Part shown: positions 33,800 to 42,095 of the stretch, piece by piece
How the letters are laid out: every line of letters begins with the position of its first letter
Position numbering within the stretch: position 1 is the first letter of the stretch
DNA from: Pseudonocardia parietis
GTDB taxonomy: Bacteria; Actinomycetota; Actinomycetes; Mycobacteriales; Pseudonocardiaceae
Direction: 5' to 3'
DNA: 64,000 bases
Assembly (NCBI RefSeq): GCF_017876315.1
Contig: NZ_JAGINU010000001.1
Span: 7,192,001-7,256,000 of the forward strand
The notes under the pieces: generated by a model
Databases searched by the model: none
Seen by the model: the letters and a program-made list of their open reading frames with translations, nothing else
What the model was told of the DNA's origin: nothing
Program-made: the position numbers and the translations under genes

Positions 33800-33943
33800 C
33801 CGTCCATTCTCGCCCACCACGGGCCGCGTCGGGGGCACGGCTGCGCGGAATCGCCTGTCCGGTTGCCGGCCGGATGACTGATCTCGCGTCCGATGTCGAT
33901 GTCATGGTGGAATCGGAGATCGCGACCGTGAGGAGCGCCACGG

Positions 33944-34957
33944 ATGGATCTGGACGTCGACGGTGTCCATCAGGCCGTCAGCACCGGCGCCGTCCCCGGG
34001 CCGACGCACACCGACACGGTGCTCGCCCGCGCGTTCGAGCGGGCCACCGGGCACCGTGAGGGCGCCGTGGCGGACTACATCCCGGCCCTGGCCGAGGCCG
34101 ACGCCGACGCGTTCGGCCTGTGCATCGCCGACGTCGAGGGCGGGCTGCACGAGCTCGGGGACACCCGCACCGCGTTCTCCATCCAGTCGATCTCGAAGGT
34201 GTTCGTCTTCGCGCTGCTCTGCGACACGATCGGGCACGAGCGGGTCCTCGACGTGGTCGGGGCGAACAACACCGGGCTGGCGTTCAACTCCGTCGTCGCG
34301 ATCGAGCTGAACGACGGCCATCCGATGAACCCCATGGTCAATGCCGGGGCGCTCGCGACCACGGCCCTCGTGCCCGGCAGCACCACCGAGGACCGGTGGA
34401 CGACCATCCACGAGGGACTGTCGCGGTTCGCCGGGCGCCCGCTCGAGGTCGACGACGAGGTGTACCGCTCGGAGTCCGCGACCAACCACCGCAACCGGGC
34501 GATCGCCCAGCTGCTGGAGAGCTACGGCCGGATCGAGTGCGACCCGGCCGCCGTCGTCGACGTCTACACCCGTCAGTGCGCGTTGCGGGTCGACGCGCGC
34601 GACCTGGCCGTCATGGGCGCGACCCTGGCCGACGGTGGGGTCAACCCGGTCACGGGTGAGCGGGTCGTCTCGGCAGAGGTGTGCCGGGACTCGCTGGCCG
34701 TGCTCGCCGGCAGCGGCCTGTACGAGCGGTCCGGGGAGTGGCTGTTCGAGATCGGGTTGCCCGGCAAGTCCGGTGTGTCCGGCGGCCTGGTGACCGTGGC
34801 CCCCGGCAAGGTCGGCATCGGGGCGTTCGCACCGCCGCTGGACACGGCGGGCAACAGCGTGCGCGGCCAGATCGCGACGGCCTACCTGTCGAGAGCGCTC
34901 GGGTTGAACGTGTTCGCGTCCGATCCGCACGTCGAGGAGAAGAAGGGACGACCGTGA
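33944..34957 (+). CDS. glsA: Glutaminase
   Basis: This 337-residue serine-dependent beta-lactamase-fold glutaminase converts glutamine to glutamate and ammonia. The catalytic Ser-x-x-Lys is in FSIQSISKVF (about 77-86). Substrate residues follow in HPMNPMVNAGA, ESATNHRNRAIA and GKSGVSGGLV (about 279), which contains the family's conserved loop. GAGGAG lies upstream of ATG 33944. Its stop overlaps the GTG of an MFS gene by 4 bp. Confidence 0.93.
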   Translation: MDLDVDGVHQAVSTGAVPGPTHTDTVLARAFERATGHREGAVADYIPALAEADADAFGLCIADVEGGLHELGDTRTAFSIQSISKVFVFALLCDTIGHERVLDVVGANNTGLAFNSVVAIELNDGHPMNPMVNAGALATTALVPGSTTEDRWTTIHEGLSRFAGRPLEVDDEVYRSESATNHRNRAIAQLLESYGRIECDPAAVVDVYTRQCALRVDARDLAVMGATLADGGVNPVTGERVVSAEVCRDSLAVLAGSGLYERSGEWLFEIGLPGKSGVSGGLVTVAPGKVGIGAFAPPLDTAGNSVRGQIATAYLSRALGLNVFASDPHVEEKKGRP

Positions 34958-36609
34958 CCGACACCGCCGCCGCGGAGGAGACACGAGCCTCCTGGCTCCC
35001 GATGGTCGGGCTGTTCCTCGCCCAGGTCCTGATGTCCTACAACGTCTCGGCCCTGCCGGTGACGCTGGGCGGGATGGTGGACGACTTCGGCGTGCCGCCC
35101 ACCGACATCAGCACCGCGATCGTCACCTACGGCCTCGTCGTCGCCGCGCTGGTGATGGTCGGCGCGAAGATCGGCCAGCGGATCGGCTGGGCGATCGTGT
35201 TCCGGACGGTCGTCGTGGTGTTCGCGCTCTCGGCACTGACCATGATCTTCGCGCCGTCGGTGGGCTGGGTGATCTTCGCCCAGGCACTCGCCGGGGCCTC
35301 GGCGGCGATCATCGTGCCGTCGCTCGTCGCGTTGATCGCGGAGAACTACCACGGTGCCCAGCAGGCGACGGCGATCGGCTCACTCGGTTCGGCGCGCGCC
35401 CTCGCCGGTGTGAGCGCGTTCCTGATCGGGGGCACGCTGGCGACCTACGTCGGCTGGCGGCAGGTCTTCGTCGTCGTGCTCGTGATCGCCGTCGCGGTGC
35501 TCGTGCTGAGCTTCCGGCTGCGTTCCGACGCCGGGAACGCGGACATCTCGATCGACGTCGTCGCGGCCGTGCTGATCGGTGCGGCCATCGCGATGCTGAC
35601 GCTCGGCGTGAACAACCTCAACAGCTGGGGTCTGCTGCTCCCCGATCCCGCCGCGCCCTTCACCGTGCTCGGCCTCTCCCCCGCACCGGTGATGATCGCG
35701 CTGGGCATCGTGCTCGTGCAACTGTTCTTCGTCCGGACCCGCAGGCGCGCCGCCGCCGGTGGGGTGCCTCTGGTCAGTCTGTCGGTCTTCGGTTCCGCCC
35801 GGGAGCGAGCCGCGATCTACGCCATGTTCGTGGTCGTCGCCCTGGAGGCGGCGCTCAACTTCACGGTGCCGCTCTACATCCAGATCGTGCAGGGCCGTAC
35901 GGCGTTCGACACCTCGCTGGCGATGTTGCCGTTCAACCTGACGGTGTTCGTGACGGCGCTGCTGGTCGTGCGCGTCTACGACCGGTTCACCCCGCGGACG
36001 ATCGGCATGTTCTCCTTCGGGCTCACGACCGTGGCCCTGGTCTGGCTGTCGCTGGTCGTGACGAACAACTGGGAGACCCTGCCGACGATCCTCGGCCTGT
36101 TCGTCTTCGGTGTGGGCCAGGGCGCGCTCGTGACGCTGGTGTTCAACGTGCTCGTCACCGCGTCCCCGAAGGAACTCGCCGGCGACGTCGGGTCGGTACG
36201 CGGGACCGTGCAGAACCTGGCCTCGGCCGTGGGGACGGCAGTGGCCGGGGCCCTGCTGGTCGGCATCCTGAGCACGAACGTGTCCCTGGCCGTCGCGAGC
36301 AACGTGGAGCTTCCCCCCGAGCTCGTCGCCCAGGTCGACCTGGACAACACGAACTTCGTCAGCAACGACCGGCTGCGCGAGATCCTCGCCGGGACCGACG
36401 CGACACCCACGCAGGTCGATGCCGCGGTCGCGCTCAACGAGGAGGCCCGGTTGCGGGCGCTCCGCCTCGGGCTCCTGGTGCTCGCCGGGATCAGCGCGCT
36501 GGCCGTCGTCCCGGCGAGCCGGCTCCCGGACTACCGCCCGGGTGAGATCCCCGAGTCGGTCGCCACGGGTGACGGCGCGCCGGCACCGGTGCCCGGTGGG
36601 AGGTCGTGA
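34954..36609 (+). CDS. MFS transporter (14-helix type) coupled to glsA
   Basis: This 551-residue transporter has about 14 membrane helices, fitting the DHA2-type MFS layout. Motif A-like VMVGAKIGQRIGWAIVFR (about 70) and motif C-like LAGASAAIIVPSLVALIAEN are visible. A charged insert (about 440-500, with LPPELVAQVDLDNTNF) lies before the final helix. GTG 34954 overlaps the glutaminase stop, indicating joint expression; glutamine/glutamate or ammonia-linked transport is a plausible but unproven substrate link. Confidence 0.8.
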   Translation: MTDTAAAEETRASWLPMVGLFLAQVLMSYNVSALPVTLGGMVDDFGVPPTDISTAIVTYGLVVAALVMVGAKIGQRIGWAIVFRTVVVVFALSALTMIFAPSVGWVIFAQALAGASAAIIVPSLVALIAENYHGAQQATAIGSLGSARALAGVSAFLIGGTLATYVGWRQVFVVVLVIAVAVLVLSFRLRSDAGNADISIDVVAAVLIGAAIAMLTLGVNNLNSWGLLLPDPAAPFTVLGLSPAPVMIALGIVLVQLFFVRTRRRAAAGGVPLVSLSVFGSARERAAIYAMFVVVALEAALNFTVPLYIQIVQGRTAFDTSLAMLPFNLTVFVTALLVVRVYDRFTPRTIGMFSFGLTTVALVWLSLVVTNNWETLPTILGLFVFGVGQGALVTLVFNVLVTASPKELAGDVGSVRGTVQNLASAVGTAVAGALLVGILSTNVSLAVASNVELPPELVAQVDLDNTNFVSNDRLREILAGTDATPTQVDAAVALNEEARLRALRLGLLVLAGISALAVVPASRLPDYRPGEIPESVATGDGAPAPVPGGRS

Positions 36610-36612
36610 GTC

Positions 36613-36819
36613 TCAGCGCGCGGTCGCGGCCAGGGAGTACATCAGGGGCAGCTGGGCGGCCCCGTCCGGATAGCGGAACCGGCTGCCGTGGCGGATGAGC
36701 GAGCCGTAGCGCTGGAACGGGATGGAGTCGTGCTCGTGGACGAACTCGACGCGCAGCCCGGCCGCGGCGGCGGCGCTGATGACGTCGCCGAGATCGCCGG
36801 ATCCGGTGGTGTCCCCCAT
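36613..36819 (-). pseudogene. C-terminal fragment of a class I SAM-dependent methyltransferase
   Basis: The 68-residue ORF contains GDLGDVISAAAAAGLRVEFVHEHDSIPFQRYGSL and ends QLPLMYSLAATAR. This matches the last quarter of UbiE/BchE-like methyltransferases of about 270 residues, whose C-terminus has the AGLRIEFLHEH and PLMFSL motifs. The SAM-binding Rossmann part is absent, and the frame runs into a tRNA gene cluster within 80 bp. It is best read as a truncated remnant. Confidence 0.75.
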
Positions 36820-36899
36820 GCCGGCACGGTATCCACAGTGCTCGCGGCGGAGACAACGCAAATTCGAGAGCCAGGTAGCGTTTCCGCTGGTGAGAGAGG

Positions 36900-36973
36900 T
36901 GGCCAGGGGCGGGGTCGAACCGCCGACCTTCCGCTTTTCAGGCGGACGCTCGTACCAACTGAGCTACCTGGCC
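36900..36973 (-). tRNA. tRNA-Phe (GAA)
   Basis: A 74-nt cloverleaf on the minus strand has acceptor arms GGCCAGG/CCTGGCC, discriminator A, D-arm GCTCAGTTGGTACGAGC, T-arm GGTTCGACC, and anticodon GAA in loop CTGAAAA (36937-36939). CCA is not encoded. Confidence 0.95.
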
Positions 36974-37004
36974 CCGGCTCCCGGAAGAACTCCGGGGGAT
37001 GGAG

Positions 37005-37078
37005 CGACCCAGACGGGACTCGAACCCGCGACCTTCGCCGTGACAGGGCGACGCGCTAACCAACTGCGCCACTGGGCC
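37005..37078 (-). tRNA. tRNA-Asp (GTC)
   Basis: A 74-nt minus-strand cloverleaf has acceptor GGCCCAG/CTGGGTC (one G:U), discriminator G, D-arm with CAGTTGGTTAG, T-loop GGTTCGAGTCC, and anticodon GTC in loop CTGTCAC (37042-37044). It lies 31 bp upstream of tRNA-Phe in transcription order. Confidence 0.95.
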
Positions 37079-37117
37079 TTGCTCTACGAACACCATCGTA
37101 ACCGATGGGATCCGCAG

Positions 37118-37190
37118 TACCCCCAACGGGATTCGAACCCGCGCTGCCGCCTTGAAAGGGCGGAGTCCTAGGCCGCTAGACGATGGGGGC
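37118..37190 (-). tRNA. tRNA-Glu (TTC)
   Basis: A 73-nt minus-strand cloverleaf has acceptor GCCCCCA/TGGGGGT, discriminator A, T-loop GGTTCGAATCC, and anticodon TTC in loop CTTTCAA (37154-37156). It is first of the Glu-Asp-Phe series, probably one precursor. Confidence 0.95.
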
Positions 37191-37341
37191 TTGGACGAAC
37201 CCGGGGGCTCTTCCTTCCCTCAACGGCTGTCCGTTGGGAGCGGTGAAACCATACGACACCACCGCGCGGGCCCCTGCAGGCACCCCCCTGATTTCGACAT
37301 CGTGGCCGGTCAGAGGGGTTCGCCCACTCATCTCACCCCGA

Positions 37342-37560
37342 TCAGCGCGCGACGGGCGGCGGATGGTCCGGGTTCGAGGAGATCAGTCCGAGCATGTCGA
37401 GCAGCTCGCGCAGGTCGTCGGAGTCCGCTGAGTTCTTCGCCACGACCAGGCGCGCCTTCTGCACCTGGTCGTCGGACACCTTGAATGCGTCGGCTGCGTT
37501 CCGCGGCGCCGGGATGGACCCGGTTCCGTCGTCGATACTGCGCCTGGCGCCGATGCTCAC
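37342..37560 (-). CDS. Small conserved-looking hypothetical protein
   Basis: A 72-residue protein starts VSIGARRSIDDGTGS and has a helical centre, KVSDDQVQKARLVVAKNSADSDDLRELLDMLGL, then a short Pro-rich tail. The GTG is preceded by GGGGAGG. It lies between tRNA-Glu and the SGNH hydrolase, on the same strand. I recognise no named family; codon usage is like its neighbours. Confidence 0.6.
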   Translation of the reverse strand: MSIGARRSIDDGTGSIPAPRNAADAFKVSDDQVQKARLVVAKNSADSDDLRELLDMLGLISSNPDHPPPVAR

Positions 37561-37760
37561 ATGGCCTCCCCGTAGGCCGTCAGGGTCCCGTCCCCGACGC
37601 TCCCCCGGGTCTCCCGTCCGTGGGACGCGTCGCGGTGCCGGTTCCGCCGGTACCGCCACGTGCTGTGGCCGTGACCAAGACGTTACCCATCGTGCGGAGG
37701 CGCTGCACCCCTCTGCCCGGGTGACGGCCCGCCGCGGACCGTCACCGGGCGCGGTCGGCG

Positions 37761-39020
37761 TCAGCCGGACGAGGACGCGCGGCAGGGCCTCCCGGACAGC
37801 GCCGCGAGCGGCACCGCCGCCGCGAGGGCCCGGTATCCCGCCGCGGACGGGTGCAGGCCGTCGCCGGAGTCGTACTCCGGCCGCAGCCGCAGCGGATCCC
37901 CCGGATCGGCGAGCGCAGCGGCGGCGTCGACCGTCCCGTCGGCGTGCTGGGCGGCCTCGGCGCGGATCCAGCCGTTGACGTGTTCGCGGGCCGCGACCGT
38001 CGCCGGAGCGTCGCGACCGCCGCTCGTCGAGGGCGGGATCGTCGTGAGGAGGACCCGCAGCCCGGCGGCCCGGGCCCGCTCGGTGAACGCCCGCAGCCCG
38101 GCGACGATCTCCTCGCCGCCCGCTCCGGCGGCCAGGTCGTTCGTGCCGATCACCAGCAGCACGTCCCGCACCCCCGCGACCGCGGCGACGTCGGCGTCGA
38201 AGCGGGTCAGCGGCGTGTCCCCGCCCGCCGGCGGGTCGTCCTGCAGCAACCGGTTGCGGGACAGCCCGGCGTTCAGCACGCCCGTCGTCCGGTCGCCGGA
38301 CGCCGCGTCGAGGCGGGCCGCGAGCTGGTCGGACAGGCGGTCGTCACCGCCCGGGGTGCTGCCGACACCGTCGACCAGCGAGTCACCGATCACGAGCAGG
38401 GCACCGTCCGGGCGCGGAGCGTGCACCTCGAGCCCGGAGAGCACCGGCCAGGACTGCAACGTCGTGTCGAAACCCGCGGGCCCCGGGGCCGCCGTGTGGT
38501 CGCCCGGGCCCGACAGCCAGGCCGTCCGCATCGCGACCGGGTGCGAGCTGATCGTCGCGGGCACCTCGGCGAGGAACAGGCTGACCACGACCGGCACCCC
38601 GCGGTCCACCCGGACCGGCACCGGGTCGGTCGTCACCTCGGCACCGGGGTCGAGCAGCACGTCCGGGCGTCCACCGACGAGCACCGGCACCGGTTCGGCG
38701 GCCTCGGCCGGGGCGCCGGCGAGGCCCAGCGAGAGGGCCCCGATCCGCAGCGGTCCGTCGCCGTGCCGGTTGGACAACCGCAGCCGCACCTCGTCCCCGG
38801 ACACCTGCGGCCGTACCACCATCCGCAGCGTCCGGCCGGCGAGCTGGTCACCGGGCACCGCCTGCTGGGCCGCGTGCCAGCCGGCCGCCCAGCCCGGGGC
38901 GCAACCCGCCGCCTGCGCGGCCGCCACCGGGAACACCCGGCCGCAGCCGGCGAGCACCAGTGCCGCCACCAGCACGATCAGCACCGCGACCGGACCGCGC
39001 CACCGGGCCTCGGACCGCAC
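37761..39020 (-). CDS. SGNH/GDSL-family lipoprotein hydrolase
   Basis: This 419-residue exported esterase has a lipobox, VLAGC, at about residue 25, so it is predicted to be a lipoprotein. An N-terminal beta-rich domain (about 45-195) precedes the SGNH domain. The four blocks are: I VIGDSLVDG with the catalytic Ser, II GLSRNR in place of the Gly block, III VIGTNDLAAG with the oxyanion Asn, and V DSGDGLHPS with Asp and His. It may deacylate cell-envelope sugars or lipids. GTG 39020 is chosen because AGGAGG lies 8 nt upstream. Confidence 0.85.
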   Translation of the reverse strand: MRSEARWRGPVAVLIVLVAALVLAGCGRVFPVAAAQAAGCAPGWAAGWHAAQQAVPGDQLAGRTLRMVVRPQVSGDEVRLRLSNRHGDGPLRIGALSLGLAGAPAEAAEPVPVLVGGRPDVLLDPGAEVTTDPVPVRVDRGVPVVVSLFLAEVPATISSHPVAMRTAWLSGPGDHTAAPGPAGFDTTLQSWPVLSGLEVHAPRPDGALLVIGDSLVDGVGSTPGGDDRLSDQLAARLDAASGDRTTGVLNAGLSRNRLLQDDPPAGGDTPLTRFDADVAAVAGVRDVLLVIGTNDLAAGAGGEEIVAGLRAFTERARAAGLRVLLTTIPPSTSGGRDAPATVAAREHVNGWIRAEAAQHADGTVDAAAALADPGDPLRLRPEYDSGDGLHPSAAGYRALAAAVPLAALSGRPCRASSSG

Positions 39021-39309
39021 GCGCACCGCCTCCTGTCGTCCGGTCCCGGCCGGTGGAGCCGGACGGGTCCCGCACGCGCTGTGTCGATCCGACACCCGGT
39101 CACGTTACGTACATCGACGGTCACTCTGCGACGACCGGCGTGACGAGAACGACGAGCGGCCCCGTCCCGATGGGTGGGCACCTGTAAACGCCGCCGGCGG
39201 GCGCCTGGGCCGACGAGTTCCGTGCCGAACGTTGCTTGATGGGGCACTAGGCTCGTGTCCCATCACCGAAGGCGGCCGGCGCGGGCCGCCCGGATCCGAG
39301 GGAGGCCCG

Positions 39310-41199
39310 GTGGCCGGCTACGACGAGATCTTCCGTTCCAGCGTCGAGGACCGCGAGGGCTTCTGGCTCCGCGCGGCGGAGGCACTGGACTGGCACGTCG
39401 CTCCGACGACGGCCCTCGACGAGTCGAACCCGCCGTTCTACCGCTGGTTCCCCGACGGCGAGCTGAACGTCGCGTACAACGCCCTGGACCGGCACGTCGA
39501 CGCCGGCCACGGGGACCGCACCGCGCTCGTCTACGACTCGCCCGTCACCGGCACGAAACGCTCCTACACCTACGCCGGGCTGCGCGACGAGGTCGCCACG
39601 TTCGCGGGGGTGCTCCGGGACCAGGGTGTCGGGTACGGCGACCGGGTCGTGATCTACATGCCGATGGTCCCCGAGGCCGCGATCGCGATGCTCGCCTGCG
39701 CCCGCCTCGGCGCCGTCCACTCGGTCGTGTTCGGCGGGTTCGCGGCCAAGGAGCTCGCCGTGCGCATCGACGACGCCGCCCCGAAGGTCGTCGTCTCGGC
39801 GTCCTGCGGCATCGAGGGCAGCCGCGTCATCGAGTACAAGCCGCTGCTCGACAAGGCCATCGAACTGTCCGACCGCAAACCCACCAGCACCGTGATCCTG
39901 CAGCGCGAGCAGGCCCCCGCCCGGCTCGGCCCGATCGACGTCGACTGGGCCGAGGCGGCCGCCCGTGCCACCCCGGCCGATCCGGTGCCGGTACGCAGCA
40001 CCGACCCGCTCTACGTGCTCTACACCTCCGGCACGACCGGGAAGCCCAAGGGCGTCGTGCGCGACTGCGGCGGTTACGCGACCGCACTGGCCTGGTCGAT
40101 GCCCAACATCTACGACGTCGGCGCCGGCGAGACGCTCTTCACCGCGTCCGACGTCGGCTGGGTCGTCGGCCACTCCTACATCGTGTACGCGCCGCTGCTG
40201 GCCGGGGCGACGACCGTGCTCTACGAGGGCAAGCCCGTCGGCACCCCGGACGCCGGCCAGTTCTGGCGGGTCGTGGCCGAGAACGGGGTGAAGTCGGTGT
40301 TCACCGCGCCGACCGCGTTCCGGGCGATCAAGAAGGAGGACCCCAACGGCGAGTTCGTCGCGAAGTACGACCTCTCGTCGCTGAAGTACCTGTTCCTCGC
40401 CGGTGAGCGCCTCGACCCCGAGACCTACCGGTGGGCCGCCGACCTGCTCGGCATCCCGGTGATCGACCACTGGTGGCAGACCGAGACCGGCTGGCCGATC
40501 GCGGCGAACCCGGCGGGCATCGAGCTGCTCGAGGTCAAGCCCGGATCGCCGACCCGCCCGATGCCCGGCTGGGACATCCAGGTCCTCGACGAGACCGGCG
40601 CACCCGCCGAACACGGCGTCGACGGCGCGATCGTCGCGAAGCTGCCACTGCCCCCGGGCGCGTTCCCGACCCTGTGGAACGACGACGAGCGCTACCTGAA
40701 CTCCTACATGAAGGCGTTCGACGGCTACTACCTCACCGGCGACGGCGGCCACCTCGACGCCGACGGCTACCTGTTCGTCATGGGCCGCACCGATGACGTG
40801 ATCAACGTGGCCGGGCACCGCCTGTCCACCGGCGGCATGGAGGAGGTCCTGTCCTCGCACACCGACATCGCCGAGTGCGCGGTGATCGGCGTGGCCGACA
40901 CCATGAAGGGCCAGGTCCCGCGCGGGTTCGTCGTACTCAAGTCCGGCGTGGACGCCGACGCCGAGGGCTACGAGGACACGCTGCGCGCCGAGCTCGTCCA
41001 GATGGTCCGCGACCAGATCGGCGCGGTCGCATCCCTCAAGGACGTCGCGATCGTCCCCGCCCTGCCCAAGACCCGCTCCGGCAAGATCCTGCGCAAGACG
41101 ATGCGCGGCATCGCCGACGGCACCGAGGAAGCGGTCCCCTCCACCATCGACGACGCATCGGTGCTCGACACCCTGCGCCCGGTACTCCGCCGGGAGTGA
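39310..41199 (+). CDS. prpE: Propionyl-CoA synthetase (AMP-forming)
   Basis: This 629-residue ANL-family enzyme activates propionate (and probably acetate) with ATP and CoA. An ACAS N-terminal domain (about 5-60, YDEIFRSSVEDREGFWLRAAEALDW) fits PrpE. The P-loop is YTSGTTGKPKGVV (about 240), the A5 motif WWQTETGWPI (about 393), and the catalytic lysine is in KTRSGKILRK (about 589). DVGWVVGHSYIVY is the acetyl/propionyl type. GTG 39310 has GGAGG at 39301-39305. A strong terminator follows. Confidence 0.9.
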   Translation: MAGYDEIFRSSVEDREGFWLRAAEALDWHVAPTTALDESNPPFYRWFPDGELNVAYNALDRHVDAGHGDRTALVYDSPVTGTKRSYTYAGLRDEVATFAGVLRDQGVGYGDRVVIYMPMVPEAAIAMLACARLGAVHSVVFGGFAAKELAVRIDDAAPKVVVSASCGIEGSRVIEYKPLLDKAIELSDRKPTSTVILQREQAPARLGPIDVDWAEAAARATPADPVPVRSTDPLYVLYTSGTTGKPKGVVRDCGGYATALAWSMPNIYDVGAGETLFTASDVGWVVGHSYIVYAPLLAGATTVLYEGKPVGTPDAGQFWRVVAENGVKSVFTAPTAFRAIKKEDPNGEFVAKYDLSSLKYLFLAGERLDPETYRWAADLLGIPVIDHWWQTETGWPIAANPAGIELLEVKPGSPTRPMPGWDIQVLDETGAPAEHGVDGAIVAKLPLPPGAFPTLWNDDERYLNSYMKAFDGYYLTGDGGHLDADGYLFVMGRTDDVINVAGHRLSTGGMEEVLSSHTDIAECAVIGVADTMKGQVPRGFVVLKSGVDADAEGYEDTLRAELVQMVRDQIGAVASLKDVAIVPALPKTRSGKILRKTMRGIADGTEEAVPSTIDDASVLDTLRPVLRRE

Positions 41200-41207
41200 C
41201 TCCCCGC

Positions 41208-41244
41208 TGCCCCGGCCGGGCGGTGGTGGCGGCCGGCCGGGGCA
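41208..41244 (+). terminator. Terminator of prpE
   Basis: A perfect 11-bp stem (41208-41218 with 41234-41244) lies 8 bp after the stop, with a 15-nt loop. Confidence 0.7.
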
Positions 41245-41398
41245 TCCGCGGGCATCCTTCGGGTGGTCAGTGGGAATCCCGCTTGACCTCGCCGGGGCAG
41301 AGCGGTAACAGCGCGCCCCCGTCGTCCGATCACAGGACGACGGCCGCACCCGCTCCCCGGCACCCCCGCGCGGTCGTCGACCGACGTGGAGGTTCGTC

Positions 41399-41683
41399 AT
41401 GGACGGAACCCGCATGCGGCTGGCGGCACTCGCCGGCCCACTCGCACTCGGCGCGATCCTGGGCGTCGCGGCGCTGCTGGAGTCGCCGTCGGACCGGCCC
41501 GCCGACGCGTCCCGAGAGGCCCCCGGGACCGCACCGGCGACCACTCGCGGCAGCGCGCTGACCGCGTCCGCCGTGCTCGAGCTGCCGCACACCACCCCGC
41601 CACCGACGCCCCGGCCGCAGGCCCGCCGCGTACTCGCGCCGGCCCCGCTCCCCGAACCCGCCGGGACCGCGGGCTCCCGCTGA
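41399..41683 (+). CDS. Small exported or membrane-anchored hypothetical protein
   Basis: A 94-residue protein has an N-terminal hydrophobic segment (about 8-27, LAALAGPLALGAILGVAALL), then a Pro/Ala/Thr-rich disordered tail. GGAGG lies about 7 nt before ATG. It may be a secreted or anchored linker-type protein. No family recognised; its reality rests on the start signals and signal sequence. Confidence 0.5.
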   Translation: MDGTRMRLAALAGPLALGAILGVAALLESPSDRPADASREAPGTAPATTRGSALTASAVLELPHTTPPPTPRPQARRVLAPAPLPEPAGTAGSR

Positions 41684-41772
41684 CGGCGATCCCGGCGACG
41701 AAGGTCAGCGCAACCGCAGGTCAGGGCATCCTCAGTGCTGCACCGCGGGCCCGCGGGAGGCACCATGGGGCC

Positions 41773-41964
41773 ATGAAGGTCATCGTGGATTTCGACCGCT
41801 GCGAGAGCAACGCGGTGTGCATGGGTGTCGCGCCCGAGGTCTTCGAGGTGCGTGACGACGACTACCTCTACATCCTCGACGAGAACCCGGCGGAGTCGCT
41901 GCGGCCGAAGGTCGAGGAGGCGGTGCGGGGCTGCCCCAAGGCCGCGATCACGATCGAGGACTGA
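41773..41964 (+). CDS. 3Fe-4S ferredoxin
   Basis: This 63-residue ferredoxin is of the actinobacterial type that donates electrons to cytochromes P450. It has two cysteines in DRCESNAVCMGVAPEVF (C-x5-C spacing) and a third in RGCPKAAI, giving a three-cysteine 3Fe-4S set. The C-terminal AITIED ending is typical. No P450 gene is in the window. It precedes an acyl-CoA synthetase by 131 bp. Confidence 0.9.
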   Translation: MKVIVDFDRCESNAVCMGVAPEVFEVRDDDYLYILDENPAESLRPKVEEAVRGCPKAAITIED

Positions 41965-42095
41965 GGCGGCAATCTGAGGCCCGGCGGTCGAGGGTCGAAG
42001 CAGCAGCACCAGGACCTCCACTTTCGCAGGTTGCCGGGCCGGTGCCCGTGCGGCCAGGATCACCTGGATCTGCACCGCCTGTGAAGGAGTCGCCC

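Noticed and set aside
32723..33877. 384-aa plus-strand frame across crcB and sixA
   Set aside because: It overlaps two crcB genes in another frame and the sixA gene antisense; the product is unlike any family.
39247..42075. 942-aa minus-strand frame
   Set aside because: It is antisense to prpE and ferredoxin, which have complete motifs and good starts.
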